Part shown: in pieces, positions 8,162 to 13,181 of the stretch
Layout of the letters: the number at the start of each line of letters is the position of its first letter
How positions within the stretch are numbered: the stretch's first letter is position 1
NCBI GenBank assembly: GCA_030590405.1
Contig: JAUUYO010000075.1
Location: 1-13,181, forward strand
Reading direction: 5' to 3'
Origin: Kangiellaceae bacterium
GTDB lineage: Bacteria > Pseudomonadota > Gammaproteobacteria > Enterobacterales > Kangiellaceae
DNA: 13,181 bases
Made by a program: the position numbers and the translations under genes
The notes under the pieces: model-generated
The model's database searches: none
What the model saw: only the letters and a program-made list of their open reading frames with translations
What the model was told of the DNA's origin: nothing

Positions 8162-8671
8162 ATGTTTAAAAGAGTTATTTTTACGGCAGCACTTATACTG
8201 GCGTCTATATCAAGCGCATTTGCTGCAGATATGAAAATTGGTATTTTTGATGAAAGATTGGTATTGAGTAAAGCTCCTCAGTTGGAATTAATTGAAGCAA
8301 AATTGCAGAAACAATTTGCCGATCGTCTCGATGAAATTAAATCCTTAAAAGAAAAAGGATTAGCAAAACAAGAGCAAGGTAAACGTGATGCTGTGACCAT
8401 GACCGAGGCGCAGGGAATTCAATTAAATAGAGAGTTGACCGAAATAAGCACGGCTCTTCAATCGAAAAATAAAAACCTTCAAGAAGACTTTCAGCGCGCT
8501 AAACAAGCTGAATTGACCAAAGTTAGAGTGAAGATCCAACAAATTGTTTCTAAAATAGCGGCAGATGAGAATTTTGACCTGGTACTTCGGATTGAATCGG
8601 TAGCCTTTCGAAAAGAAGCGACTGATATCTCAAATCAGGTCATCACTGTTTTAAGTAACCCAGCAGGTTAA
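8162..8671 (+). CDS. skp: Periplasmic chaperone Skp (OmpH family)
   Basis: Skp is a trimeric periplasmic chaperone that holds unfolded outer membrane proteins on their way to the BAM complex. The product is 169 residues. A clear signal peptide (MFKRVIFTAALILASISSAFA) is probably cut after residue 21. The mature part starts with the beta segment KIGIFDERLVLS, continues with a long charged helical region rich in Lys, Glu and Gln (about residues 40-130, the tentacle coiled coil), and closes with the strand FDLVLRIESVAF and a final helix. The sequence is only loosely like E. coli Skp, as is normal for this family; the call rests on architecture and on position between bamA and lpxD. AAGGGT about 7 bases before the ATG is a good ribosome binding site. 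Confidence 0.93.
   Translation: MFKRVIFTAALILASISSAFAADMKIGIFDERLVLSKAPQLELIEAKLQKQFADRLDEIKSLKEKGLAKQEQGKRDAVTMTEAQGIQLNRELTEISTALQSKNKNLQEDFQRAKQAELTKVRVKIQQIVSKIAADENFDLVLRIESVAFRKEATDISNQVITVLSNPAG
8665..8668 (+). promoter_or_regulatory. Ribosome binding site deciding the TTG start of lpxD
   Basis: AGGT, inside the last codons of skp, lies 6 bases before the TTG at 8675. No ATG or GTG occurs in the lpxD frame near this point, so this site and the TTG together fix the start. Confidence 0.55.
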
Positions 8672-8674
8672 AAA

Positions 8675-9712
8675 TTGCAGAAAAAAACATTAACGGTTGC
8701 CGAAATTGCGGATATCGTTGGTGGTCAGGTCGTCGGTGATGCCGACATTCCGATTAGTCGGGTGTCATCGCTTGATCAAGCAACCGATCAAGATATCTCA
8801 TTTTTGAGTAATCTAAAATTGGAACAACAGTTAAACACAACTCAAGCGGGTTGTGTTTTGCTATCTATGGAGTATGCAAAACAGCCAGCCACGACTTGTA
8901 TATTATGTAAAGACCCTTATCTGGCCTTTGCTTTAGTTGCACAGGCGCTGGACATTACTCCCTTACCTGCGAGCGAAATATCGCCTGCTGCCAATATTCA
9001 CCCTTCAGTAACTTTGCAAGACAAGGTAAAAATTGCCGCTGGGGCGGTGCTTGATAAGAATTGCCGGATTGGCAAGAATGTCACTATTGGCGCTAATACT
9101 TACCTCGGGGAAGGGGTGGTTGTTGGAGACAATACCATCGTTTACGCCAATGTTTCGATTTATCATCGGGTGACAATCGGCGCATCTTGTATTTTACATT
9201 CCGGCGCAGTAATTGGTTGCGATGGTTTTGGATACGCCAATGATGGCGGTAGCTGGGTCAAGATCCCCCAAACTGGCGGAGTGATTATCCAGGACAAGGT
9301 TGAGATTGGCGCAAACGCTTGCATTGATCGAGGAGCCTTAAACGATACTATTATCGAAAAGGGGGTTAAAATCGATAACCTTTGCCACATTGCTCATAAT
9401 GTAGAAGTCGGTGAAAACACCGCTATGGCAGCTTTTACTGGAATTGCTGGTAGTGCCAAAATCGGTAAGTCATGTACTTTTAGTGGACGGTCTTCTATTA
9501 TTGGTCATCTCAATATCGCTGAAGGCACTCATCTTACCGCAGGAACATTAGTTAATAAGTCAAATGAAACTGCCGGAGTTTTTTCTTCGGGTACTGGCGC
9601 GCAAGAGAACAAGATTTGGCGGAAAAATGTTGCACGATTTAAGCAACTAGACGATATGGCAAAAAAACTGCGTTTATTAGAGAAAAAAATAAAAGATTTA
9701 CAAGGTGATTGA
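8675..9712 (+). CDS. lpxD: UDP-3-O-(3-hydroxyacyl)glucosamine N-acyltransferase
   Basis: LpxD adds the second 3-hydroxyacyl chain, from acyl-ACP, to the 2-amino group of UDP-3-O-acylglucosamine, the third step of lipid A synthesis in the cytoplasm. The product is 345 residues (E. coli 341). Residues 1-100 form the N-terminal uridine-binding domain, which opens LTVAEIADIVGGQVVGD. From about 105 to 310 there are left-handed beta-helix hexapeptide repeats, and the C-terminal helices contain WRKNVARFKQLDDMAKKL. The catalytic His is H241 in HIAHNVEVG. The start is TTG, 3 bases after the skp stop; it gives the expected N-terminus and no ATG or GTG competes. The segment LTAGTLVNKS replaces the Met-rich VTGMGMVMRP of E. 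coli near the acyl pocket, which may change chain preference (inference). The gene is followed at once by fabZ. Confidence 0.96.
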   Translation: MQKKTLTVAEIADIVGGQVVGDADIPISRVSSLDQATDQDISFLSNLKLEQQLNTTQAGCVLLSMEYAKQPATTCILCKDPYLAFALVAQALDITPLPASEISPAANIHPSVTLQDKVKIAAGAVLDKNCRIGKNVTIGANTYLGEGVVVGDNTIVYANVSIYHRVTIGASCILHSGAVIGCDGFGYANDGGSWVKIPQTGGVIIQDKVEIGANACIDRGALNDTIIEKGVKIDNLCHIAHNVEVGENTAMAAFTGIAGSAKIGKSCTFSGRSSIIGHLNIAEGTHLTAGTLVNKSNETAGVFSSGTGAQENKIWRKNVARFKQLDDMAKKLRLLEKKIKDLQGD

Positions 9713-9717
9713 AGTTA

Positions 9718-10185
9718 ATGAACGATGAAACCAGGCAATTAAGTAGTTTAGATATTCATGAAGTAATGAAACATTTACCTCATCGTTATCCTTTTTTGTT
9801 AGTGGACAAAGTGACGGATTACCAGGAAGGCGAATACCTGCACGCGATCAAAAATATCACCATTAACGAACCTTGTTTTGCCGGGCATTTCCCGCATCGT
9901 CCAGTGATGCCTGGGGTGTTAATTTTGGAGGCGCTTGCTCAGGCGACCGGCATACTGGCCTTTAAAACTTTGAACGAAATGCCCAATGCAAATTCGCTGT
10001 ATTATTTTGTCGGTATCGATAAAGCGCGCTTTAAAAAGCCTGTCGAGCCAGGTGATCAGGTGGCTTTAAAAGTGCGACTTTTAAAACGCAAACGCCTGAT
10101 GTGGAAATTTGAAGCACAAGCTCTGGTTGATGATAAAGTCGTTTGCGCTGCTGAGCTTATGTGTTCAAAACAGGATATTGTCTAA
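9718..10185 (+). CDS. fabZ: 3-hydroxyacyl-[acyl-carrier-protein] dehydratase FabZ
   Basis: FabZ dehydrates beta-hydroxyacyl-ACP in fatty acid elongation and competes with LpxA and LpxD for the same substrates. From the ATG at 9718 the product is 155 residues (E. coli 151). The hot-dog fold core has LPHRYPFLLVDKV at 20-32. The catalytic His and Glu are H57 in AGHFPHRPVMPG and E71 in GVLILEALAQATG. The C-terminus ALVDDKVVCAAELMCS is typical. An in-frame TTG at 9709 would overlap the lpxD stop as TTGA and add three residues; I prefer the ATG because AAGG lies upstream at 9702-9705 and the length then fits the family. Its stop overlaps the lpxA start by one base (TAATG), so the two are very likely coupled in translation. 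Confidence 0.96.
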   Translation: MNDETRQLSSLDIHEVMKHLPHRYPFLLVDKVTDYQEGEYLHAIKNITINEPCFAGHFPHRPVMPGVLILEALAQATGILAFKTLNEMPNANSLYYFVGIDKARFKKPVEPGDQVALKVRLLKRKRLMWKFEAQALVDDKVVCAAELMCSKQDIV

Positions 10186-10949
10186 TGATCCATCCATCAG
10201 CGGTTGTTCACCCGAAAGCGAAAATCGCAGAAAGTGCAGAAGTCGGCCCTTTTTCATTTATCGATGAGCACGTTGAAATCGGTGAAGAGACCGTTGTCGG
10301 GCCACATGTGGTGATCAATGGCCATACTACGATAGGTAAAAACAATCATTTTTATCAGTTTTCTTCCATTGGTGAAGCCAATCAGGACACCAAATATCGC
10401 GGCGAGCCTACCAGAACGGTGATTGGCGATAATAACATTATTCGAGAGTCTTGCACCATTCACCGTGGAACGACTCAAGATCATCAGCTTACCCAAATTG
10501 GTAACGATAACCTGTTGATGGCTTATACTCATATTGCCCACGATTGTTTGCTTGGCGATCATATTATCATCGCCAATAGTTCAAACATTGCCGGTCATGT
10601 GGTGATTGATGACTGGGCGATCTTAGGTGGATTTTCAGGGGTTCATCAGTTTTGCCATATTGGAACACATGCGTTTCTTGGTATCAGAAGCCACATCACA
10701 CAAGACATTCCACCATTTGTACTGTTTGCGGAAGGCGCGCCACGTTCAATAAATGTTGAAGGCATTAAACGTCGCGGTTTTTCTGCGCAAGATATTTCCT
10801 TGTTAAGAAAAGCCTACCGGCTGATTTTTCGTCAAGGCTTGCGGATTGAAGAGGCGGTTGAAGCGGTATTAGGCTTATCGGAAGATTCTAGCGCGCTTAA
10901 AATGATGGCTGATTTTATTCAAGCATCAGAAAGAGGCATTGCACGTTAA
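10185..10949 (+). CDS. lpxA: UDP-N-acetylglucosamine 3-O-acyltransferase
   Basis: LpxA transfers a 3-hydroxyacyl chain from ACP to the 3-OH of UDP-GlcNAc, the first step of lipid A synthesis. From the ATG at 10185 the product is 254 residues (E. coli 262). Left-handed beta-helix repeats run from about 2 to 180 (HPSAVVHPKAKI onward). The catalytic base is H119 in HIAHDC. NHFYQFSSIGE, YRGEPTRTVIG and IRESCTIHRGT are conserved substrate-site segments, and NVEGIKRRGFS starts the helical C-terminus. One N-terminal helix coil of E. coli is absent, as also in Pseudomonas. Two points are unusual. Residue 167, at the position of the E. coli hydrocarbon ruler G173, is Ile. The loop before NVEG reads FAEGAPRS, two residues shorter than in E. 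coli and P. aeruginosa and without the usual GN(P/H)A. A GTG at 10161 would add eight residues inside fabZ and is unlikely. lpxB follows after a 134-base gap. Confidence 0.96.
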   Translation: MIHPSAVVHPKAKIAESAEVGPFSFIDEHVEIGEETVVGPHVVINGHTTIGKNNHFYQFSSIGEANQDTKYRGEPTRTVIGDNNIIRESCTIHRGTTQDHQLTQIGNDNLLMAYTHIAHDCLLGDHIIIANSSNIAGHVVIDDWAILGGFSGVHQFCHIGTHAFLGIRSHITQDIPPFVLFAEGAPRSINVEGIKRRGFSAQDISLLRKAYRLIFRQGLRIEEAVEAVLGLSEDSSALKMMADFIQASERGIAR

Positions 10950-11023
10950 TACTTTGTGCCATGATGCGCCGCAATTAACCAGTTCTCTGTCATTTAAATA
11001 TCAGAAATCTAAATGTAAGAAAA

Positions 11024-11093
11024 CTCAGTGAACCAAACTCAGTTAACTAAATCCAGTGAACCAAACCCAGTGAACCAAACCCAGTGAACCAAA
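11024..11093 (+). repeat. Five-copy 14-bp direct repeat spanning the lpxB start codon
   Basis: Five head-to-tail 14-base units lie at 11024, 11038, 11052, 11066 and 11080. The consensus is CCCAGTGAACCAAA. Units 4 and 5 are identical; units 1 and 3 differ from them by one base each at the 5' edge; unit 2 (CTCAGTTAACTAAA) is the most diverged. The array fills the second half of the lpxA-lpxB gap, and its last unit supplies the GTG start of lpxB. Identical neighbouring units point to recent slippage or unequal crossing-over. The first half of the gap (10950-11023) holds nothing I can identify. Confidence 0.95.
11028..11087 (+). promoter_or_regulatory. Ladder of overlapping GTG mini-reading frames leading into lpxB
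   Basis: A GTG in repeat unit 1 (11028) opens 19 codons ending in TGA at 11085-11087, which overlaps the lpxB GTG (11084-11086) as GTGA. GTG in unit 3 (11056) opens a five-codon frame (MNQTQ) ending in TGA at 11071-11073, overlapping the GTG of unit 4 (11070). The unit 4 GTG opens another MNQTQ frame that ends at 11085-11087. This geometry suits termination-reinitiation coupling. No Shine-Dalgarno-like sequence lies just before the lpxB GTG. The reading frames are seen in the sequence; their translation is inference. Confidence 0.4.
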
Positions 11094-12349
11094 TCAACAA
11101 CGATAATCTCCCAGTTATTACAGAAAAAAAACTTTTTTATCTGGTCGCGGGAGAATCATCGGGCGATATCCTCGGCGCTCGGCTGATCGAAGCGCTAAAA
11201 ATTCATTATCCGAAAGCTGAATTTTCCGGCATTGGTGGTCCTTTAATGTTGGCGGCGGGGTTAAAAAGTTTTTATCCGATGGAGCGGCTTTCGGTGATGG
11301 GGATCGCACCTATTTTGGTCCGTTTACCGGAGCTAGTTAAAATGCGTCGCCGTTTGGCTAAAACGATCCTGGAGCACAAAGCGGATTGTTTTATTGGTAT
11401 TGACGCGCCGGTTTTTAACACCGATCTTGAGTTTAAACTCAAGAACAAAGGAATTACCACGGTACATTATGTCAGCCCTTCAGTATGGGCCTGGCGTGAA
11501 AACCGAATATTCAAAATTGTTAAAAGTGTTTCTCTGATGATTTGTCTGTTTCCTTTTGAATTGGAAATATACAAAACTCATCATTTGCCTGCTGTTTGTA
11601 TTGGTCACCCGCTTGCCGAAGAGATCCCATTGCAAACGGACACCAACAGTATCAGGCAACAACTGGATTTGCCGCAAGGTAAAAAAATTCTGGCGATCCT
11701 TCCCGGGAGCCGAGGATCAGAAACCAAGTTTCTACTTGAACCTTTTATTCAAACGGCCGAAAATTTAGCACGAAAATATCCGCAGTTATGTTTTGTTATT
11801 CCTTGCGCTAATTCAAAAAGACGAACGCAAATTGAAGAGTATTTACAACAACATCAAACCGATATCGATATCCGCTTATTTGATGGTCAATCACGGGAAA
11901 TAATGCAAGCGTCAGACTACATTTTGCTCGCTTCAGGTACAGCAACTCTGGAAGCAATGCTGTTTAAAAGGCCAATGGTGGTGGCTTATAAAGTCTCAGC
12001 TTTTAGTTATTGGGTGTACAGCAAGTTATTAAAGATAAAAAGTTTTTCATTGCCCAACTTATTAGCAAAAAAGAAGTTGGTAAGTGAGTTTATTCAGGAT
12101 GATTGCACCGTAGAGGCCTTGACAGCCGAATTGAGTGGGCTGATTGAAAGTCAATCGCTCAATAAAATAACGAGCGAGTTTAATCAATTACATCAGAATT
12201 TACGCCTTGGCGGCAGCGCTAAAGCGGCAAAAGCCATCAGAAATTTATTGGAGTCAGATTTTTTGGAGTCAGACCTATTGAAGTCAGACCTATTGAAGTC
12301 AGACCTATTGGAGTCAGACCCATTAGAACCGGAGTCAAATCATGTATGA
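11084..12349 (+). CDS. lpxB: Lipid A disaccharide synthase with a repeat-encoded C-terminal tail
   Basis: LpxB joins UDP-2,3-diacylglucosamine and lipid X into the tetra-acylated disaccharide of lipid A at the inner face of the inner membrane. The product is 421 residues, against 382 in E. coli. The core starts at YLVAGESSGD (residues 19-28) and includes VMGI, the essential Asp as D107 in GIDAPVFNT, HYVSPSVWAWRENRIFKI, ILPGSRGSE near 205, LLASGTATLEAMLFKRPMVV near 284 and SLPNLLA. The GTG at 11084 is the only ATG, GTG or TTG in frame between the upstream TGA (11057) and the conserved core, so it is the likely start although no ribosome binding site precedes it. Residues 389-413 are five pentapeptides of LESD type, followed by a short tail, which explains most of the extra length. 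rnhB overlaps the last 8 bases. Confidence 0.95.
   Translation: MNQINNDNLPVITEKKLFYLVAGESSGDILGARLIEALKIHYPKAEFSGIGGPLMLAAGLKSFYPMERLSVMGIAPILVRLPELVKMRRRLAKTILEHKADCFIGIDAPVFNTDLEFKLKNKGITTVHYVSPSVWAWRENRIFKIVKSVSLMICLFPFELEIYKTHHLPAVCIGHPLAEEIPLQTDTNSIRQQLDLPQGKKILAILPGSRGSETKFLLEPFIQTAENLARKYPQLCFVIPCANSKRRTQIEEYLQQHQTDIDIRLFDGQSREIMQASDYILLASGTATLEAMLFKRPMVVAYKVSAFSYWVYSKLLKIKSFSLPNLLAKKKLVSEFIQDDCTVEALTAELSGLIESQSLNKITSEFNQLHQNLRLGGSAKAAKAIRNLLESDFLESDLLKSDLLKSDLLESDPLEPESNHV
12248..12322 (+). repeat. Five-copy 15-bp in-frame repeat at the 3' end of lpxB
   Basis: Five 15-base units begin at 12248, 12263, 12278, 12293 and 12308, with consensus TTGRAGTCAGACCTA. Units 3 and 4 are identical. 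Being a multiple of three, the array keeps the lpxB frame and encodes L-(E/K)-S-D-X pentapeptides. A diverged remnant may continue to 12337, where a further GGAGTCA serves as the rnhB ribosome binding site. The sequence is unrelated to the 14-bp array at the other end of the gene. Confidence 0.93.
12331..12334 (+). promoter_or_regulatory. Ribosome binding site of rnhB beside the 15-bp array
   Basis: GGAG lies 7 bases before the rnhB ATG. The surrounding GGAGTCA is the same heptamer found in repeat units 1, 2 and 5 of the neighbouring array, so the array may have grown by copying this region. Confidence 0.6.
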
Positions 12350-12911
12350 TCTAATTGCGGGGGTCGATGAAGTTGGGCGAGGGCCTTTAGCTGGTGCCGT
12401 TATTGCCGCTGCAGTTATTCTTGATCCCGATAACCCGATCCAGGGATTAACGGATTCCAAAAAACTTACTGAAAAAAAGCGAGAGTTTTTATCTGAAGAA
12501 ATAAAGCAAAAAGCGCTTAGTTGGGCTTTTGGGCGTGCAGAAATAGCAGAAATTGATGAGTTAAATATTCTGCACGCCAGTATGTTGGCAATGAAGCGGG
12601 CGGTTGAATCGCTTTCCATTAAGCCGCAACATTGTTTAATTGATGGCAATCGCTGTCCAGAGTTAGATTGTACCAGTGAGGCGATCATCAAAGGTGACCT
12701 CAAAGTTCAGTCCATTGGCGCTGCCTCAATCATCGCCAAAGTGGCCAGAGATCATGAAATGGTCGAACTAGATAAAACTTATCCCGGCTATGGATTGGCT
12801 CAGCATAAAGGTTACCCAACCAAATTACATATGCAGGCATTACAAGAGCTAGGAGTTACCCCCATACACCGTAGAAGTTTTGCACCAGTCAAAAAACTTC
12901 TAGAGAGTTAG
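12342..12911 (+). CDS. rnhB: Ribonuclease HII
   Basis: RNase HII cuts RNA in RNA-DNA hybrids and removes single ribonucleotides left in DNA. The product is 189 residues, near the E. coli length of 198. The four acidic catalytic residues are D9 and E10 in AGVDEVGRGPLAG, D101 in LIDGNRCPEL and D119 in IIKGDLKVQSIGAASIIAKVARD. Conserved LTDSKKLTEKKRE (near 36-48) and YPGYGLAQHKGYPT followed by HRRSFAPV near the C-terminus complete the family pattern. The start overlaps the end of lpxB by 8 bases and has GGAG 7 bases upstream, so translation is likely coupled to lpxB. The order lpxB-rnhB-dnaE is the common gammaproteobacterial one. Confidence 0.97.
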   Translation: MYDLIAGVDEVGRGPLAGAVIAAAVILDPDNPIQGLTDSKKLTEKKREFLSEEIKQKALSWAFGRAEIAEIDELNILHASMLAMKRAVESLSIKPQHCLIDGNRCPELDCTSEAIIKGDLKVQSIGAASIIAKVARDHEMVELDKTYPGYGLAQHKGYPTKLHMQALQELGVTPIHRRSFAPVKKLLES

Positions 12912-12950
12912 TTTAAAAAATTAAGTTAAAAAATCAGGTAAAAAAAGTAG

Positions 12951-13181
12951 ATGAACGAAGTGAATTTAAATGCGGAGCAAGGGTCAACTGAAGAACTGAT
13001 GAGCGTTGGTACTGATATTCATCAACAGAACTTTGTTCACTTAAAAATTCATTCTGAATATTCTATGGTCGATGGGATCTGTCGGGTTAATCCTACCTTA
13101 GACCGGATTGCAGAGCTGGGTATGCCAGCCGCCGCTTTTACTGACCACATTAATTTTTGTGGTTTGATTAAATTTTATAAA
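12951..13181 (+). CDS. dnaE: DNA polymerase III alpha subunit, 3'-truncated by the window edge
   Basis: DnaE is the catalytic subunit of the replicative polymerase. Only the first 77 residues fall in the window. They enter the N-terminal PHP domain: FVHLKIHSEYSMVDG (from residue 28), then ELGMPAAAFTDH, then CGLIKFYK, all closely matching the E. coli N-terminus (FVHLRVHSDYSMIDG). The ATG at 12951 gives about 22 residues more before FVHL than the E. coli protein; an in-frame ATG at 12999 (residue 17) would leave about 11 residues. The upstream ATG has AGG 12 bases before it, and neither has a strong ribosome binding site, so the start is uncertain. rnhB ends 39 bases upstream. Confidence 0.93.
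   Translation, partial: MNEVNLNAEQGSTEELMSVGTDIHQQNFVHLKIHSEYSMVDGICRVNPTLDRIAELGMPAAAFTDHINFCGLIKFYK

Noticed and set aside
9709..9717. TTG start for fabZ overlapping the lpxD stop as TTGA
   Set aside because: The ATG three codons later has the more usual codon and gives a length close to the family; the TTG remains possible but is not needed.
10161..10184. GTG start for lpxA inside fabZ
   Set aside because: The eight added residues are encoded within conserved fabZ sequence and do not match any LpxA N-terminus; ATG at 10185 begins the MIHPSA family start.
1..13181. Search for mobile elements, CRISPR arrays, tRNA or phage genes
   Set aside because: No long inverted repeats, transposase or integrase motifs, regularly spaced repeats or cloverleaf sequences were seen; all long frames are housekeeping genes in a conserved order.

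Overview
The window is a stretch of housekeeping chromosome from a Gram-negative gammaproteobacterium of fairly low GC content. It runs in the order pyrH (5' end cut off), frr, uppS, cdsA, dxr, rseP, bamA, skp, lpxD, fabZ, lpxA, lpxB, rnhB, dnaE (3' end cut off). All genes are on the + strand. I see no mobile element, CRISPR array, tRNA or rRNA. The position of dxr (between cdsA and rseP, not right after frr) matches the Pseudomonas-type order and differs from E. coli. The genus cannot be fixed from the sequence alone.

Region by region: 2-1213 carries pyrimidine nucleotide and translation functions (UMP kinase, ribosome recycling factor). A 138-base gap with a strong hairpin follows. 1352-5498 carries envelope precursor synthesis and stress signalling: undecaprenyl diphosphate synthase, CDP-diglyceride synthase, DXP reductoisomerase and the RseP protease. 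A good intrinsic terminator overlaps the rseP stop codon. 5560-8671 carries outer membrane protein biogenesis (BamA and the Skp chaperone). 8675-12349 is the lipid A block (LpxD, FabZ, LpxA, LpxB), followed by RNase HII and the start of the replicative polymerase DnaE.

The genes fit one theme. Dxr and UppS supply isoprenoid carrier lipid, CdsA supplies phospholipid precursors, and FabZ shares its beta-hydroxyacyl-ACP substrate pool with LpxA and LpxD. LpxA, LpxD and LpxB build lipid A, Skp and BamA insert outer membrane proteins, and RseP belongs to the envelope stress pathway that usually controls this block.

The gene content is ordinary, and I find no undescribed multi-gene system. The unusual part is around lpxB. 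Its start codon lies in the last unit of a five-copy 14-bp direct repeat. That array forms a ladder of tiny GTG-started reading frames, two of whose stops overlap the next GTG start as GTGA. The 3' end of lpxB carries a second, unrelated array of five 15-bp units that adds an acidic pentapeptide-repeat tail and runs up to the rnhB ribosome binding site. LpxA also carries Ile where E. coli has its chain-length-setting Gly, which suggests a shorter primary acyl chain on lipid A.
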